Shown in pieces: positions 17,852-27,701 of a stretch of DNA of 64,000 bases; position 1 is the first letter of the stretch, and the number at the start of each line of letters is the position of its first letter. The stretch is taken from assembly GCA_943788935.1 (NCBI GenBank), contig CALSSE010000015.1, forward strand, positions 1-64,000, read 5' to 3'. The notes below the pieces were generated by a model. That model saw only the letters and a program-made list of their open reading frames with translations, was not told the DNA's origin and made no database searches. The stretch comes from an uncultured bacterium (GTDB lineage Bacteria; Myxococcota_A; Bradymonadia; UBA7976; VGTA01). Both the position numbers and the translations under genes were made by a program.

Positions 17852-18172
17852 AAGGTGCTCCTTAAGGTCAGAGGGTCTACTTATACTCCTCTCCAAAAAG
17901 TGAGCGTTGTTGCGCGCATTTTAGTAAACAGTTTGATTTTCGAAAGTTAAGTGTCCGTTTTTGTATGACAAAAATATTAAAAATATTTGGCTGCTACCCT
18001 AATTAAGTGGTGAGGCATAAGGTGCTCCTTAAGATCAGAGGGTCTACTTATACTCCTCTCCAAAAAGTGAGCGTTGTTGCGCGCATTTTAGTAAATAGTT
18101 TGTTTTCGAAAGTTAAGTGTCCGTTTTTGTATGACAAAAATATTAAAAATATTTGGCTGCTACCCTAATTAA
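17838..18172. repeat. 167-bp tandem duplication of the Y1 transposase leader
   Basis: 17838-18004 recurs at 18005-18172 with about two substitutions and one single-base deletion. The unit contains the ribosome site and ATG of the transposase, so the right copy holds an orphan start (18018-18016) plus an AT-rich segment that could be a promoter. Confidence 0.9.
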
Positions 18173-18200
18173 TCTCTCTCAGTTGATGAGGCGCTCACCA

Positions 18201-21200
18201 TCACCCCTCTATGACCTCCCATATCTTGCTCAGATCAGCGAGCGCGAGATCGATCACGCTCAAAGCGTCGATCACTCCTCGGCTAGTCTTGAGATCGAGC
18301 CCATCAAAAGATTGGCTCGTAGGAACGGCGCTGACCGAGCCGAGAGCGCGTGAAACATCACCGCCTAAACCAGAAGAAGAGAACGTGAAGAAACCTCTTG
18401 AGCTGAGGGTAAGCGCTCCTCCAGTAGTGCGAGTTTCCGCTTGACCCGCCCCCCGAGGAGTCAGGCCCAGCTTGGTCGCTTCTCCATAGGCATCAACGGT
18501 GATGTTACGACCATCTATCGCCATCAGTCTCAAGCGACCATCGCTGCTCGCGGTCGCCTGGACACCGGTTTGGTTACTCACCGCGTTAATGGCTCCAGCG
18601 AGGACTCCATCAGCGTCTCCCTCTTGTATGGTAAGCCCCGTAATCTCTACATCATTAACCCTAAAGTAATGCGCCTGACTGAGCGTCATCGCTTCTGTAG
18701 AGCGATCGCTTAAGGTGACGGTCGGTCCTGCGATGGCGGTCACGCCATGTTGACTTGTTGAGGCGTTAATCGCGCCCGCCTTAGCGAGCGCTGAACCGAG
18801 TTGATCACGCACTGAGACATCATCATCTTTGGGCCTCGCGCCTCGAATAGGGATCCTCTCTCCACTCGCTGACTGAATGAGTAAATCACCATCACCGAGG
18901 ACGACCGATCGATCTACTCCGCCCTGACTCTGAGCGCTGGTGAATCGTCCGAGTTGGCGTGTTACCGCGGAGCTGAAGACTAGTCCATCATCTCCCACCG
19001 CGCCTCTTTCAGGAGAGGGACGTAGACGACTCGAAGGCTGCGATGCCCCTAACACAGGTAACTCTCTTTCTCGTAACCTCCTAGCCACACCCTCAAGAGT
19101 GGACTGCAAGTTCTCTCGGTCAAAAGAGCTCGCGACTTGAGCAGCGAGAGCGATCTCTTTCATCTCTCGAACCAGGCTCTCCGCCTCTCGAATCGCGCCC
19201 CGAACTGCCTCTTGAGCCCCTGTTGAGGATGAATTCACCGACGCCGAGTTGAGCTGCCGGACGAGTTTATTGAAAGAGCTGCCGGTGGGGTTGGGAGTGA
19301 TCTCACCTGCTCCTTCGGCGATCCCTAGTTGGGTCTTCACTCCTTGAGCCTCTACGTAAGCCGCTCCGAGCTGACGAAGCGCCGAGACGCTCGCCATCAC
19401 CGAAGCGCTGCGACGCTGAGCCTCTTCGACAGAGGTCATCATATCTCTCAACCGATCAGCGCTCTCTCTCTCTTTAGTTTTCTGCTCAGCGAGTCGTCCA
19501 GCAGCGCTCTCTTTTTGATCTCTCTTTCGCTCTCTGATTCGCTCACTAGCGCCCTCACCGACTCGACTCGGCTCAGGAGGCATGATGGGAACCATGCTCT
19601 GTTGTAGCACATTTAACGGCTGTTGAGCACTCTGCTGGCTCACGCTTGAGAGCATCGCAGAGCTCGCTAACTGAGTGATCGCGCTCACGCTACGATCTCC
19701 CTCAGCGCGGACATCGACCTTGAGCTTCTCTTGGAGCAAGTCTCGCTGCTGAGTCAGGGTACCTTCTAGGCGGTTCGAGATATCTTCTAATTCAGCTTGC
19801 GCTAAAGAGACTCGACGCTGATAGCTCTCTAAGCTCTCTTGAGCATTCCCAGTATATGTCACTGCTCGCTGAGCGTTTGGTTGGGTAGTGAGGTCGATCT
19901 GTCCAACAGCGGTCTGATCATTTAATGCTAAGAAAGCAGAGGTCAAGTTACCGTCTGTACCTGGGGCCTCTGGTGTACTCCCGGTATATGTCACTCGACC
20001 GAGGAGATTGTCAGTGTTGACATCGAGAAGCTCTACGCTCATCGAGTTGGCTGAGGAGAGAGTGAGCTTGCCGCCGAAGGTTTGATCTAAAGACTCAAAG
20101 GTATCGATAAAGAACTGATCTCCCGCATAGACACGACCGGCGGTGAAAGAGACGTAGACTCCGTCATCGAGCAGGGTAGGACCTGAGGTGACCGCGAGTC
20201 CGGTGACCTCCTCCCCTGTGTCCGCTCTGGTATATTTAAACCGAGCCGCCCCATCAACATCACCCGTATCGGTGATCTCAATAGTAAAAGTTGTCGGTGA
20301 GATGGCGTTGCTATAAGTCCCAGAAGCGACTGGATCTCCGGTATACCCACGGACTTGAAAACGAACTTCATCGCCCACCTCAAAAGCCCCATTTTGATCA
20401 AAGTCTAGGGTGAGGCCGTTTAAAATGCTAACCGAGCTATTGAGGAGGTAGGTAGGGGATTTAAACTCATGCGTTACATTAGCCTTAATCACATCACCGA
20501 TCTCGAAGCGCCCCAAAGTATTATCGATGGTATAGAGGCTCCCTTGTTGCAAATGTTCAGAGTCAACGAACGCTGAGAAATCATCTCCGACCGCGAAGCT
20601 CTCATTGAAGAGGTTAGCGGAGAAGAGATCATTCGCCTGCAATGAGTGCTGATTAACGAGAAGGACCTGTTCATCGGTCAACTGAGAGAGAGAGGGGAGA
20701 GATGATAGCTGCAATATATATTGGTCATCAATTCCTCGATCTAGATCTGTAACAACTAGATCAAACCCTGGGTCTGCTCCATTATTGAGTAGAGCGCTCA
20801 CCGCCGCTTGAGCGAGATCGATAGTCCCGTCTCCAGCGACTGTGACTTGCTGTTGTCCTGTCAAATCAAGGTTACTGACATTGACGGTCGTTGTGCTCTC
20901 TAAGTCGATAATAAATCGATCATTCACCGCGTTCTGTTCATTGGTGAGGTTGATGACGACATCACCGGGTGAACCATCGGTAAACAGAGGAGCGAAGGTC
21001 GCATCGGAGAGGGTATAGCTCGGCAAAAGCTCGAGCCCTTCTATGGTGGTCACTCCGTCACTGAAAGAGACGCTAGGATCTACGCCTAGAATCGCGAACT
21101 CATCGTCAAAAGCTAATAGAGGTTGATCGACCACGAGAGTGATGTCCGGTGACCCCTCATCAAAGATCGGCGCCAGCAGAGCGTCGTTGAGATCAAATGT

Positions 21201-24200
21201 CCCTTGGGAGCGATCACCATTAAGGGTTAAAGCCACTTCAACTCTGTTCTGTTGAGAGCCTCCTGATTGCTTATAAATAGCTATGGTCGGGTCGATAGAC
21301 CAGTTGAGCTGAAACTGATCATCGACGGCATCTCCTTCATTATTGAGAAGGAGGTCAAAGCCTGGATCCCCTTGAGTAAAGAAAGTTGTGGCTAGGGTAC
21401 CGCTCGCTAAATCAAACACTCCACCGCTTGACTCTAACGTAACTGAAGCGCCTCCGTTTGGATCGGTGAAGGTATAGTCATAAATCTCTCGAGCGGTAAA
21501 TGTGTATTGTTGCCCAATAGAAGCGGCGCTGACATCTAGATCAAAGCCGGGGTCGCCAGCGGCAAACAACGAGGAGAAGACTAAATCGCCTAAATCGAGG
21601 ATCCCCCCCGAGACATGGTCACTAAACCTCGCCTCGACGGTACTCTTTGACCCTCCATCCGGCGTCACTTCAAGCCTAAATTTCTGACTATTGACTCGCC
21701 AGAACAGAATATCTCCGAAGAAGGTGTCATTAGAGACTCCAGAGATAGTGACATTCGCTGGTGTGCTCGTTGAGTTAACCTCTGTTGATTTAGCGACGCT
21801 GATATCGAGAGTTAAGTCCGAGTAAGCTCGATTAATATCTTGTGACCCACTACTCGTTGAGGTGATGGAGAACGATCCATCATCATTTCCCCCATCAGGA
21901 GTGACAATCGTCGAGAGCCGGTTAAGATACTCTATTCTGATATCATCTCCAGAATTGGCGCCTGTATAAGTACCCGTGAGAGTGAGCGTGGTGCCATCAT
22001 CAACACCATCAGCTCCTGTTGATAGTTGGCTTACTTGGGTCGCGGGATCGGTACCAAGCTGCAAGGTGATCGTTTTATCACCATAGATACCATTGTAGAC
22101 ATTGGCGCCCACGCTAGCGCTGACGCCATCGTTACCGCTCACGACTTGGCGAGTCACGTTGACATTGGTGGTATTAGTGAATGAGAACAAGAGCTCATCA
22201 TTATCATTATTCCCGTTATAAGAAGCGCCTCCCTCAAGAGCGATCGTTCCGAAATCGTCGTTTCCGACCGCTCCATCCAAAGAGATGCTAGCCCCGCTAA
22301 CGTTGTTGAAGGTGATCGTCAGCCCTTCTCCGATATTAAAAGTCTGACCAGAGACTGGCTGGATGGTCGTTGTACTCAAGAGCGCCCCAGTGTTCTCGGA
22401 GACAAGTTTTACATCAAGGTTTGATGATTGGGGAGCCACATCAGGGATTTGCATCGTCGCTGCCGACGAGAGGACGATCTTCACATCCTCTCCATAAGTA
22501 AAGAGAGATGGGTCGAGAGTCAGATCTATTGTCCCATTATACCCACCTATCGAGAGGGCCGGTAGAGAGGTTATGCTCCCTTGGTCTGTCCCATCGTTTG
22601 CGATGAGGGTGATCGCTGAGCTAGGATTAGGGAGCTGAAAGCTGATCCCCCGCTCGAGAGAGATATCTCCCTCTCGGGCGACCAGATCACCGGTGTAAGC
22701 GCCCGCTCCACCGAATCTGTACTCTAAGGTCGCATAATCATTACGCCCGACCTCACTCTCTGCTGTCCCCAAGACCACTCCCTCTCGCTTAACTCTCAAT
22801 TCTAGCGTGGTCTCACCGAGCGTCCCATCATAAGCGCCCACAAATTGAGCTGTCCCATAATCTTGATAGTGGTCTACAGGGTCATCTGATAAGGCAGGAG
22901 TGACCGAAGTTACACCGATCGCTGGAGGCGCATCAGGGAAGTCAAAGCTGATCCCATCGGCCACGAATATATCACCCGCGTTTAGAGTGACAGCGCTGAC
23001 AGAGACTTGAACCCCATCCTTCTTAGTGACATATTGAGCCTCCCCCACCGATCCTGCTTGAGTGATCACAACCGAGTAAGTCGCTGCGCCAATGCCGGTA
23101 AAATCATTAGGAGAGCTAGAGACGGTCACATCTCGGACATAAGTTCCTGTTGTGCTCTCTATCACATCACTAAATATCGGTAGATCGGTAGCGAAAGAGA
23201 TCTGCTGACCGTTCCCAATGTCTATAAGGCTACCCCCGCTCACTTGGACAGGGGTCCCAAAGGCGACCCCATCATGATAGACTTGTACAGTCGCTTGGGG
23301 CGTGCCCTGCGTTCGACCGCTGCTCATCACTTCTACTGTCGTCTGGGAGTCTGCGGTTCCGTTATAGGTTCCAAGGACGGTAACAGCGCTGTCATACTCG
23401 TGGCCAGCGGCGAGTGAAGATGTTAACTGGCTGTTACGAGTAGAGGCGCTTAGATAGAGCGTGACGTCTTCACCCGTATAGGTATCGGCGATATTGATAT
23501 CGATGAGCGCATCGGCGACAAAGCTGCCTACTACCCCATCACCTTGGGTGGTCGTCACTTCAAATTCCGCCCTCTCATCGCCATCGGTGGTCCCCGCTTT
23601 GGTCGCGGTGATCAGGTACTCTCGATCAAGGCCCTCATTGTAAGAACCGCCCGCCACACCAAACCCTCCAGTGCTGAAGAAATCTCCACCGACTAGAGAG
23701 GTGTCTAAAGAAGGGTCAACGGTCCCCTCAATAAAAGCGAAATCCTCGACCGCCGAGAGTTCACTCGCAGGGTCCCGGTCGATTCGAAGCTCGGCGACTC
23801 CAAAGCTACCTCCCGTCACCACATGGGCGACAAAGTCAATATAATCCTCTGAAGCATCGAACCGTCCCCCGACGCTCACGCCCCCTATATAACTTTGAAA
23901 ATCGGACGTAATAGGACTCTGGACCTCTCCTTGAAGCGATCGGTCGGGGCTCCCTAGCTCGACGGCCCCAAATAGGTTAGCGAGATTTCCCTCTTTATCC
24001 GTCACCCCAATCGCGTTGAGCACCTCTTGATTAGAGTATTTGACGCTGATGTTCCGGCCATCCTCAGCGGTGAGAGAGAGCTGACCGTTAGCGTCAAGAG
24101 AAGCGGTCACCCCAGTGAACCTGGTCTCAGCATTAATCGCCTCTTGAAGAGATTGGAAATTACTGTCGACGTCACCAACCGAGATACCATTGATCACCGA

Positions 24201-24986
24201 CCCATTGAGGGTGAAGTAATTAAGGCCGGTGAGCTCGACAGCGCTCACCGCTCTATTGCCGGTGATAGAGGTTGGCCCTGCCTCCGCAGTGACCCCTGTT
24301 AGATATGTCGCGGTGTTGATCGCTAAGGCCTTAGCGATCGCTGAGCCGCTATTGTATGTCGTCGACAGTGGATCATCATCAGCGGTCGTCGGTCGAATAG
24401 CCACCTCGTTGATAATGAGTGAACCATCGACCAACGGAGAGGTGAACACCCCATTCCGCTGAGAGGTGTAAATCGCTCTCTTCCCAAGCTCTTCAACCAA
24501 GAGATCAGTGAGCACGATCTGAGTATTAATACTCAGCTCTGAAGAGCCTTGAATCTGAATACTACCACTCTGAGTCAAGTCGAGCCCATAGTCATCTCCG
24601 GCCATTTTTACAGCGATATCAATTTTACGAAGGATAGACTGAGCGTCCTCTTGTAGCTCTCCTCGTTGTAGATCTGTAAAGTCGTCACTCGCCGCTTGCT
24701 CAGCGACCACTCGTAAGGTTAATAATAAATCTTCGACGAGGTTTAGGTCGGAAGTGAGCGCTTGGGTGAACGTAATCCCCTCGTTTAGGTTACGAAGAGT
24801 TCTTTGAACTCCAGAGATGGCCGTCTCTGTATAAACGACTGAGCCGATCGCTCCTGGGTCGTCCCCTGCGCTCTCAATCGCGACTCCTGAAGCGACTCGC
24901 TTCACCGAAGACTTGAGGTCATTTATAGCTCGGCGGGTCTGCTCAAGAACCGCAGCGGTCTCTGATCCTACATTAATCTTCAACAT
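18201..24986 (-). CDS. Giant flagellin-like protein (2261 residues) with two flagellin-type modules
   Basis: Start ATG 24986 with AAGGAG eight bases upstream. The N-terminus has the flagellin D0/D1 pattern (RVASGVAIESAGDDPGA, RNLNEGITFTQ, LRVVAEQAASDDF). IN-motif strands occur near residue 295 (GVTASLDANGQLSL) and again near 2147 (GVQATASSDGRLRL). The middle 1400 residues are beta-rich; five or so repeats of about 70 residues carry GDPGFD-like motifs (about 1120-1430). A helical segment follows (about 1714-1860), then a second flagellin-like helical block (about 1900-2000, SLVREMKEIALAAQ). The C-terminus stops early in a flagellin-C-like helix (GVIDALSVIDLALADL). Normal flagellins are 250-600 residues. 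No flagellar genes or chaperone are nearby and Cys is scarce or absent. It could be a surface filament or sheath protein; the function is inferred only. Confidence 0.75.
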   Translation of the reverse strand: MLKINVGSETAAVLEQTRRAINDLKSSVKRVASGVAIESAGDDPGAIGSVVYTETAISGVQRTLRNLNEGITFTQALTSDLNLVEDLLLTLRVVAEQAASDDFTDLQRGELQEDAQSILRKIDIAVKMAGDDYGLDLTQSGSIQIQGSSELSINTQIVLTDLLVEELGKRAIYTSQRNGVFTSPLVDGSLIINEVAIRPTTADDDPLSTTYNSGSAIAKALAINTATYLTGVTAEAGPTSITGNRAVSAVELTGLNYFTLNGSVINGISVGDVDSNFQSLQEAINAETRFTGVTASLDANGQLSLTAEDGRNISVKYSNQEVLNAIGVTDKEGNLANLFGAVELGSPDRSLQGEVQSPITSDFQSYIGGVSVGGRFDASEDYIDFVAHVVTGGSFGVAELRIDRDPASELSAVEDFAFIEGTVDPSLDTSLVGGDFFSTGGFGVAGGSYNEGLDREYLITATKAGTTDGDERAEFEVTTTQGDGVVGSFVADALIDINIADTYTGEDVTLYLSASTRNSQLTSSLAAGHEYDSAVTVLGTYNGTADSQTTVEVMSSGRTQGTPQATVQVYHDGVAFGTPVQVSGGSLIDIGNGQQISFATDLPIFSDVIESTTGTYVRDVTVSSSPNDFTGIGAATYSVVITQAGSVGEAQYVTKKDGVQVSVSAVTLNAGDIFVADGISFDFPDAPPAIGVTSVTPALSDDPVDHYQDYGTAQFVGAYDGTLGETTLELRVKREGVVLGTAESEVGRNDYATLEYRFGGAGAYTGDLVAREGDISLERGISFQLPNPSSAITLIANDGTDQGSITSLPALSIGGYNGTIDLTLDPSLFTYGEDVKIVLSSAATMQIPDVAPQSSNLDVKLVSENTGALLSTTTIQPVSGQTFNIGEGLTITFNNVSGASISLDGAVGNDDFGTIALEGGASYNGNNDNDELLFSFTNTTNVNVTRQVVSGNDGVSASVGANVYNGIYGDKTITLQLGTDPATQVSQLSTGADGVDDGTTLTLTGTYTGANSGDDIRIEYLNRLSTIVTPDGGNDDGSFSITSTSSGSQDINRAYSDLTLDISVAKSTEVNSTSTPANVTISGVSNDTFFGDILFWRVNSQKFRLEVTPDGGSKSTVEARFSDHVSGGILDLGDLVFSSLFAAGDPGFDLDVSAASIGQQYTFTAREIYDYTFTDPNGGASVTLESSGGVFDLASGTLATTFFTQGDPGFDLLLNNEGDAVDDQFQLNWSIDPTIAIYKQSGGSQQNRVEVALTLNGDRSQGTFDLNDALLAPIFDEGSPDITLVVDQPLLAFDDEFAILGVDPSVSFSDGVTTIEGLELLPSYTLSDATFAPLFTDGSPGDVVINLTNEQNAVNDRFIIDLESTTTVNVSNLDLTGQQQVTVAGDGTIDLAQAAVSALLNNGADPGFDLVVTDLDRGIDDQYILQLSSLPSLSQLTDEQVLLVNQHSLQANDLFSANLFNESFAVGDDFSAFVDSEHLQQGSLYTIDNTLGRFEIGDVIKANVTHEFKSPTYLLNSSVSILNGLTLDFDQNGAFEVGDEVRFQVRGYTGDPVASGTYSNAISPTTFTIEITDTGDVDGAARFKYTRADTGEEVTGLAVTSGPTLLDDGVYVSFTAGRVYAGDQFFIDTFESLDQTFGGKLTLSSANSMSVELLDVNTDNLLGRVTYTGSTPEAPGTDGNLTSAFLALNDQTAVGQIDLTTQPNAQRAVTYTGNAQESLESYQRRVSLAQAELEDISNRLEGTLTQQRDLLQEKLKVDVRAEGDRSVSAITQLASSAMLSSVSQQSAQQPLNVLQQSMVPIMPPEPSRVGEGASERIRERKRDQKESAAGRLAEQKTKERESADRLRDMMTSVEEAQRRSASVMASVSALRQLGAAYVEAQGVKTQLGIAEGAGEITPNPTGSSFNKLVRQLNSASVNSSSTGAQEAVRGAIREAESLVREMKEIALAAQVASSFDRENLQSTLEGVARRLRERELPVLGASQPSSRLRPSPERGAVGDDGLVFSSAVTRQLGRFTSAQSQGGVDRSVVLGDGDLLIQSASGERIPIRGARPKDDDVSVRDQLGSALAKAGAINASTSQHGVTAIAGPTVTLSDRSTEAMTLSQAHYFRVNDVEITGLTIQEGDADGVLAGAINAVSNQTGVQATASSDGRLRLMAIDGRNITVDAYGEATKLGLTPRGAGQAETRTTGGALTLSSRGFFTFSSSGLGGDVSRALGSVSAVPTSQSFDGLDLKTSRGVIDALSVIDLALADLSKIWEVIEG

Positions 24987-25368
24987 GCTCTCTACTCCTT
25001 GAGAACGTTTGAAAACGTTTATTAAACTCGATGAAATATGTCGCCCAAGGTCATCATTGACTCACGCGAATTCTGTATATTTTTCAGCGATGGTCTATCC
25101 ATGACCGCGCTGAATCTTACTGTGTATAAATCTTAGCATATTGAGCATATTATGAATAGGTAAAATAACCGAGTTGTAAAATGTAACACCTCCCACCCCT
25201 AACTCGTCTAAGTGACCTATAACAAGACACCCACCAACGATCAACTGTCTAATTATTGAGCACCCAGAGTATATCCTTACTCACTCCTAAAACTCTAAAA
25301 TACACCACCCCCTTTCCCCCAAGCTCGCTTGACGGACTCTATCCCAAATCGTCCCAGCCCCACCGATC
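24987..25368. other. Intergenic region upstream of the flagellin-like gene
   Basis: 382 bp, AT-rich, holding the leader and promoter of the giant gene and the inverted repeat at 25004-25019. I see no convincing sigma-28 or sigma-54 site and no RNA gene. Confidence 0.4.
25004..25019. promoter_or_regulatory. Inverted repeat AACGTTT-GA-AAACGTT in the flagellin-like gene leader
   Basis: Two perfect 7-base arms around a 2-base centre, 18 bases upstream of the ATG and next to the ribosome site. It could be an operator for a dimeric repressor or a small hairpin affecting translation. No regulator gene adjoins it. Confidence 0.5.
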
Positions 25369-25911
25369 TTAAGGTCGGGGGCGAGCGTGTTCGTCATAGC
25401 TGAGGAGGGCTTTGATCCCTTCGGGGGTGTGGAGTTCGGCGATCACTTGCATCTTGTGCTGACAGTGAGGGCAGACGCTGACGTCCACTGCGAAGCAATG
25501 TTTGAGGAGGCTCGCCCATAAGACCCAATACGTATGTCGAAGGCGTCGCTGAACGACATTACGCTTTTGCTCTCCTTCAGCCGTCAAACGCCGTACCGCT
25601 TTGTGTAGCCGAGAGTTTGGGGCATAGACACCATGATAGCGGATCTGGTGCTTGCGTGGAGGAGGGATGAGCGCGGCGAGTCGCTCTAGGAGGTCGGGCC
25701 CCTCGAAGAAGATCCCTTTGGCGCCGCTCTTCCACACTCGCTTGAATCGATAGTAGAAGCGACCATCCTCCAGCTCAATGAGTCGATCTTGGGCAATCAC
25801 AGGCCGCTGAATGTATCGGGAGAGGCGCTCAAGCTGATCTCTATCTTCTGACAGGGATGTGGAGCGCATAGACTCCCCATAAAAGCTGGGATAGGACATT
25901 AGGGATGTCAC
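25369..25911 (-). pseudogene. IS91-family transposase, C-terminal fragment
   Basis: 180 residues match the end of Y2 (IS91-type) transposases: a FYYRFKRVWKSGAKGIFFEG strand pair, LIPPPRKHQIRYHGVYAPN, and a terminal zinc-ribbon-like CPHC. The N-terminal catalytic HUH and Tyr part is missing, as a full enzyme has roughly 350-500 residues. A GTG at 25911 with GGAGG nearby could start translation, but the product would be inactive. A remnant of a rolling-circle element. Confidence 0.75.
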
Positions 25912-25913
25912 GG

Positions 25914-25939
25914 CGCCTCCTCATCAGCGATGGGAGGCG
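25914..25939. other. Hairpin between IS91 fragment and small ORF
   Basis: CGCCTCC and GGAGGCG form a perfect 7-bp stem with a 12-base loop, at the broken 5' edge of the IS91 fragment. It may be a leftover recombination or terminator structure. Confidence 0.4.
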
Positions 25940-25954
25940 TCTCGATCAGCTTCT

Positions 25955-26245
25955 TTAAAGAGGGGCGAGCGACTGGGCTCTCTTTATCAAAGAATCCCTT
26001 AATTCTTCTAATGCAAGAATCTTTTCCTCTAAGAATATTTGATACATATCTAGCGCTTCAAGGTTGTCTTCATACCCCTTAGGAGGGGGCAGACTTTCTA
26101 ATACGTAAGCAAAATGTCCATATACATGGGCTCGTAAGAAAGTATTAAATAGTTCTTCTTCCACTGTTGAATCTTTGAGTAACACTAACATCTGAGACTC
26201 AATTTCTTGCTGTAACTCAGCAAGAATTGTCAAGCTCCTTACCAA
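25955..26245 (-). CDS. Small acidic hypothetical protein next to IS4 element
   Basis: 96 codons, rich in Glu and Leu and mostly helical by composition (FLEEKILALEELRDSLIKRA at the end). No family is recognised. The nominal start is TTG 26245; an AAGGAG lies just inside it, so the exact start is unclear. The IS4-type element sits 41 bases upstream and may have cut off its promoter. It could be an intact small gene, or the 3' part of one truncated by the insertions. Confidence 0.4.
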   Translation of the reverse strand: MVRSLTILAELQQEIESQMLVLLKDSTVEEELFNTFLRAHVYGHFAYVLESLPPPKGYEDNLEALDMYQIFLEEKILALEELRDSLIKRAQSLAPL

Positions 26246-26286
26246 TTTCTTTTGTGGGTATGCTATTACTTTATGCTTTTGGTATC

Positions 26287-27695
26287 CAATGATGTGGACA
26301 GTTTGTCATTCAAGCTAAGATGGGGATCAGTTAGACCTGAAGACATAGATGCTTAACTGTAGAAATTGAAAAGGGGATCCGATATTTTGGAAGTCGCTAA
26401 ACCAAACCAAAAGTCGAGATCCCCTTATGACTTACGTCTCAAAAATCCTCGCACAGATGACCGGTGTGTTCAAGCCTCAACAGAAGGCAATCTTGGCGCT
26501 CCTCAGCGCGCTGATGTGCTTCAGTGGGAGAGCGACGATGCGGAACTTGTCTAGATATGGGGCCGGGAGCGCGAAGCGACTCAGGAGATGGGCCTCTGAA
26601 GACTTTGATTTCTTCAAACTGAACGAGCAGCTCTTAAGTGAGACGATGGCGATCTCATTTAACCAGCTTGAAGACGAGCGGCCACGGCAAGCGATCTTGA
26701 TCGATGCGACCTTCACGGCAAAGAGCGGTAAGCACACAGAGGGACTAGACTTCTTTCACAACGGCAGCTGCACGAGTAAGGACAAGCTACAACATGGTCT
26801 AGAGTTTAACTTGGTCGCGGCTCTCAACGTTGATGAGCGAGAGGCCTATGCGCTGGGCGCGTATCAGAGTAATCGAGAGTCTGCGCTAGATGTAGCGTGT
26901 ACACAGCTCATCAAACACAAGGCCATGTATCAGAAGATCTCTAGACACGTTGTGGCTGATGGATATTATGCGAGAGATGGCTTTGTCTGCGCCTTGAAGG
27001 TGAATGGTTATGAGTTGACCACGCTCTTAAGGAGAGATGCTGCGTTGAGATATCTCTACGAAGGCGAGTACAGCGGGCGCGGTCGTCCAAAACGCTATCT
27101 AGGCCAGGTTAGGTATGATGATCTGAGCGCTTGGGATAAGGATGAGACACTTCTTGATGATAAAGTCGTGTACTCAAAGATCGTGAACTACAAGTCATGG
27201 GGTAGAGATCTTAAGGTTCTCGTGATCGTCAACGCCTCTGGTAAGCATAGGGTCATCTGTAGTACAGATCTCAGCTTGAGCCCTACAGAGATCTTGGAGC
27301 TTTATCAGCTCCGGTTTCAAATCGAGTTCTTGTTCCGAGATGCCAAGCAGAACACCGGTTTGGGGCACGCTCAAACTTTGGACGCTCACGGCCAAGAGCA
27401 CTTCGCGAACGCATCGTTTACAGCGCTTAACCTCTTCCGTTTAGAGGAGAGAGATGAGGCGATCATCGCAGATCAATCTCGTCAAGAGCGCGTGAGTTCA
27501 ATCAGATCTCTCAAGATTCGTAAGCACCATAGATTCATGCTGAATTTATTTATCTCAAGGTTAGCTTTGAGCCGAGATGACAAAAATTTAGAGTCCGTGA
27601 TTGAAGAGGTATCTAGAGTCGGCGCGGTAGCGGCATGATCACGTTCTTGCTAGAGCTCTCAAGTCATGTCAAACTGTCCGCCTTATTGATTGTAG
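26287..27695 (+). mobile_element. IS4-family insertion sequence
   Basis: About 1.4 kb with one transposase gene. Inverted repeats GGACAGTTTG at 26296-26305 and CAAACTGTCC at 27670-27679 lie near the ends. The hexamer GGTATC occurs just outside at 26281-26286 and 27696-27701 and could be the target duplication, though the distances from the inverted repeats to these ends differ (9 versus 16 bases), so the outer limits are uncertain. Confidence 0.8.
26427..27638 (+). CDS. IS4-family DDE transposase
   Basis: 403 residues, full length for the family. The first catalytic Asp is in AILIDATF, the second in VVADGYYARDG, and the Y-(2)-R-(3)-E-(6)-K signature reads YQLRFQIEFLFRDAK near residue 291. 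An N-terminal region resembling the IS4 helical domain precedes them. It appears intact, with no stops or shifts. Downstream of the catalytic core the sequence is basic (IRSLKIRKHHRFM). Confidence 0.92.
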   Translation: MTYVSKILAQMTGVFKPQQKAILALLSALMCFSGRATMRNLSRYGAGSAKRLRRWASEDFDFFKLNEQLLSETMAISFNQLEDERPRQAILIDATFTAKSGKHTEGLDFFHNGSCTSKDKLQHGLEFNLVAALNVDEREAYALGAYQSNRESALDVACTQLIKHKAMYQKISRHVVADGYYARDGFVCALKVNGYELTTLLRRDAALRYLYEGEYSGRGRPKRYLGQVRYDDLSAWDKDETLLDDKVVYSKIVNYKSWGRDLKVLVIVNASGKHRVICSTDLSLSPTEILELYQLRFQIEFLFRDAKQNTGLGHAQTLDAHGQEHFANASFTALNLFRLEERDEAIIADQSRQERVSSIRSLKIRKHHRFMLNLFISRLALSRDDKNLESVIEEVSRVGAVAA

Positions 27696-27701
27696 GGTAT
27701 C

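Noticed and set aside
20087..20401. Minus-strand 104-codon frame inside the flagellin-like gene
   Set aside because: Shadow of the giant gene in another frame on the same strand; no ribosome site or family.
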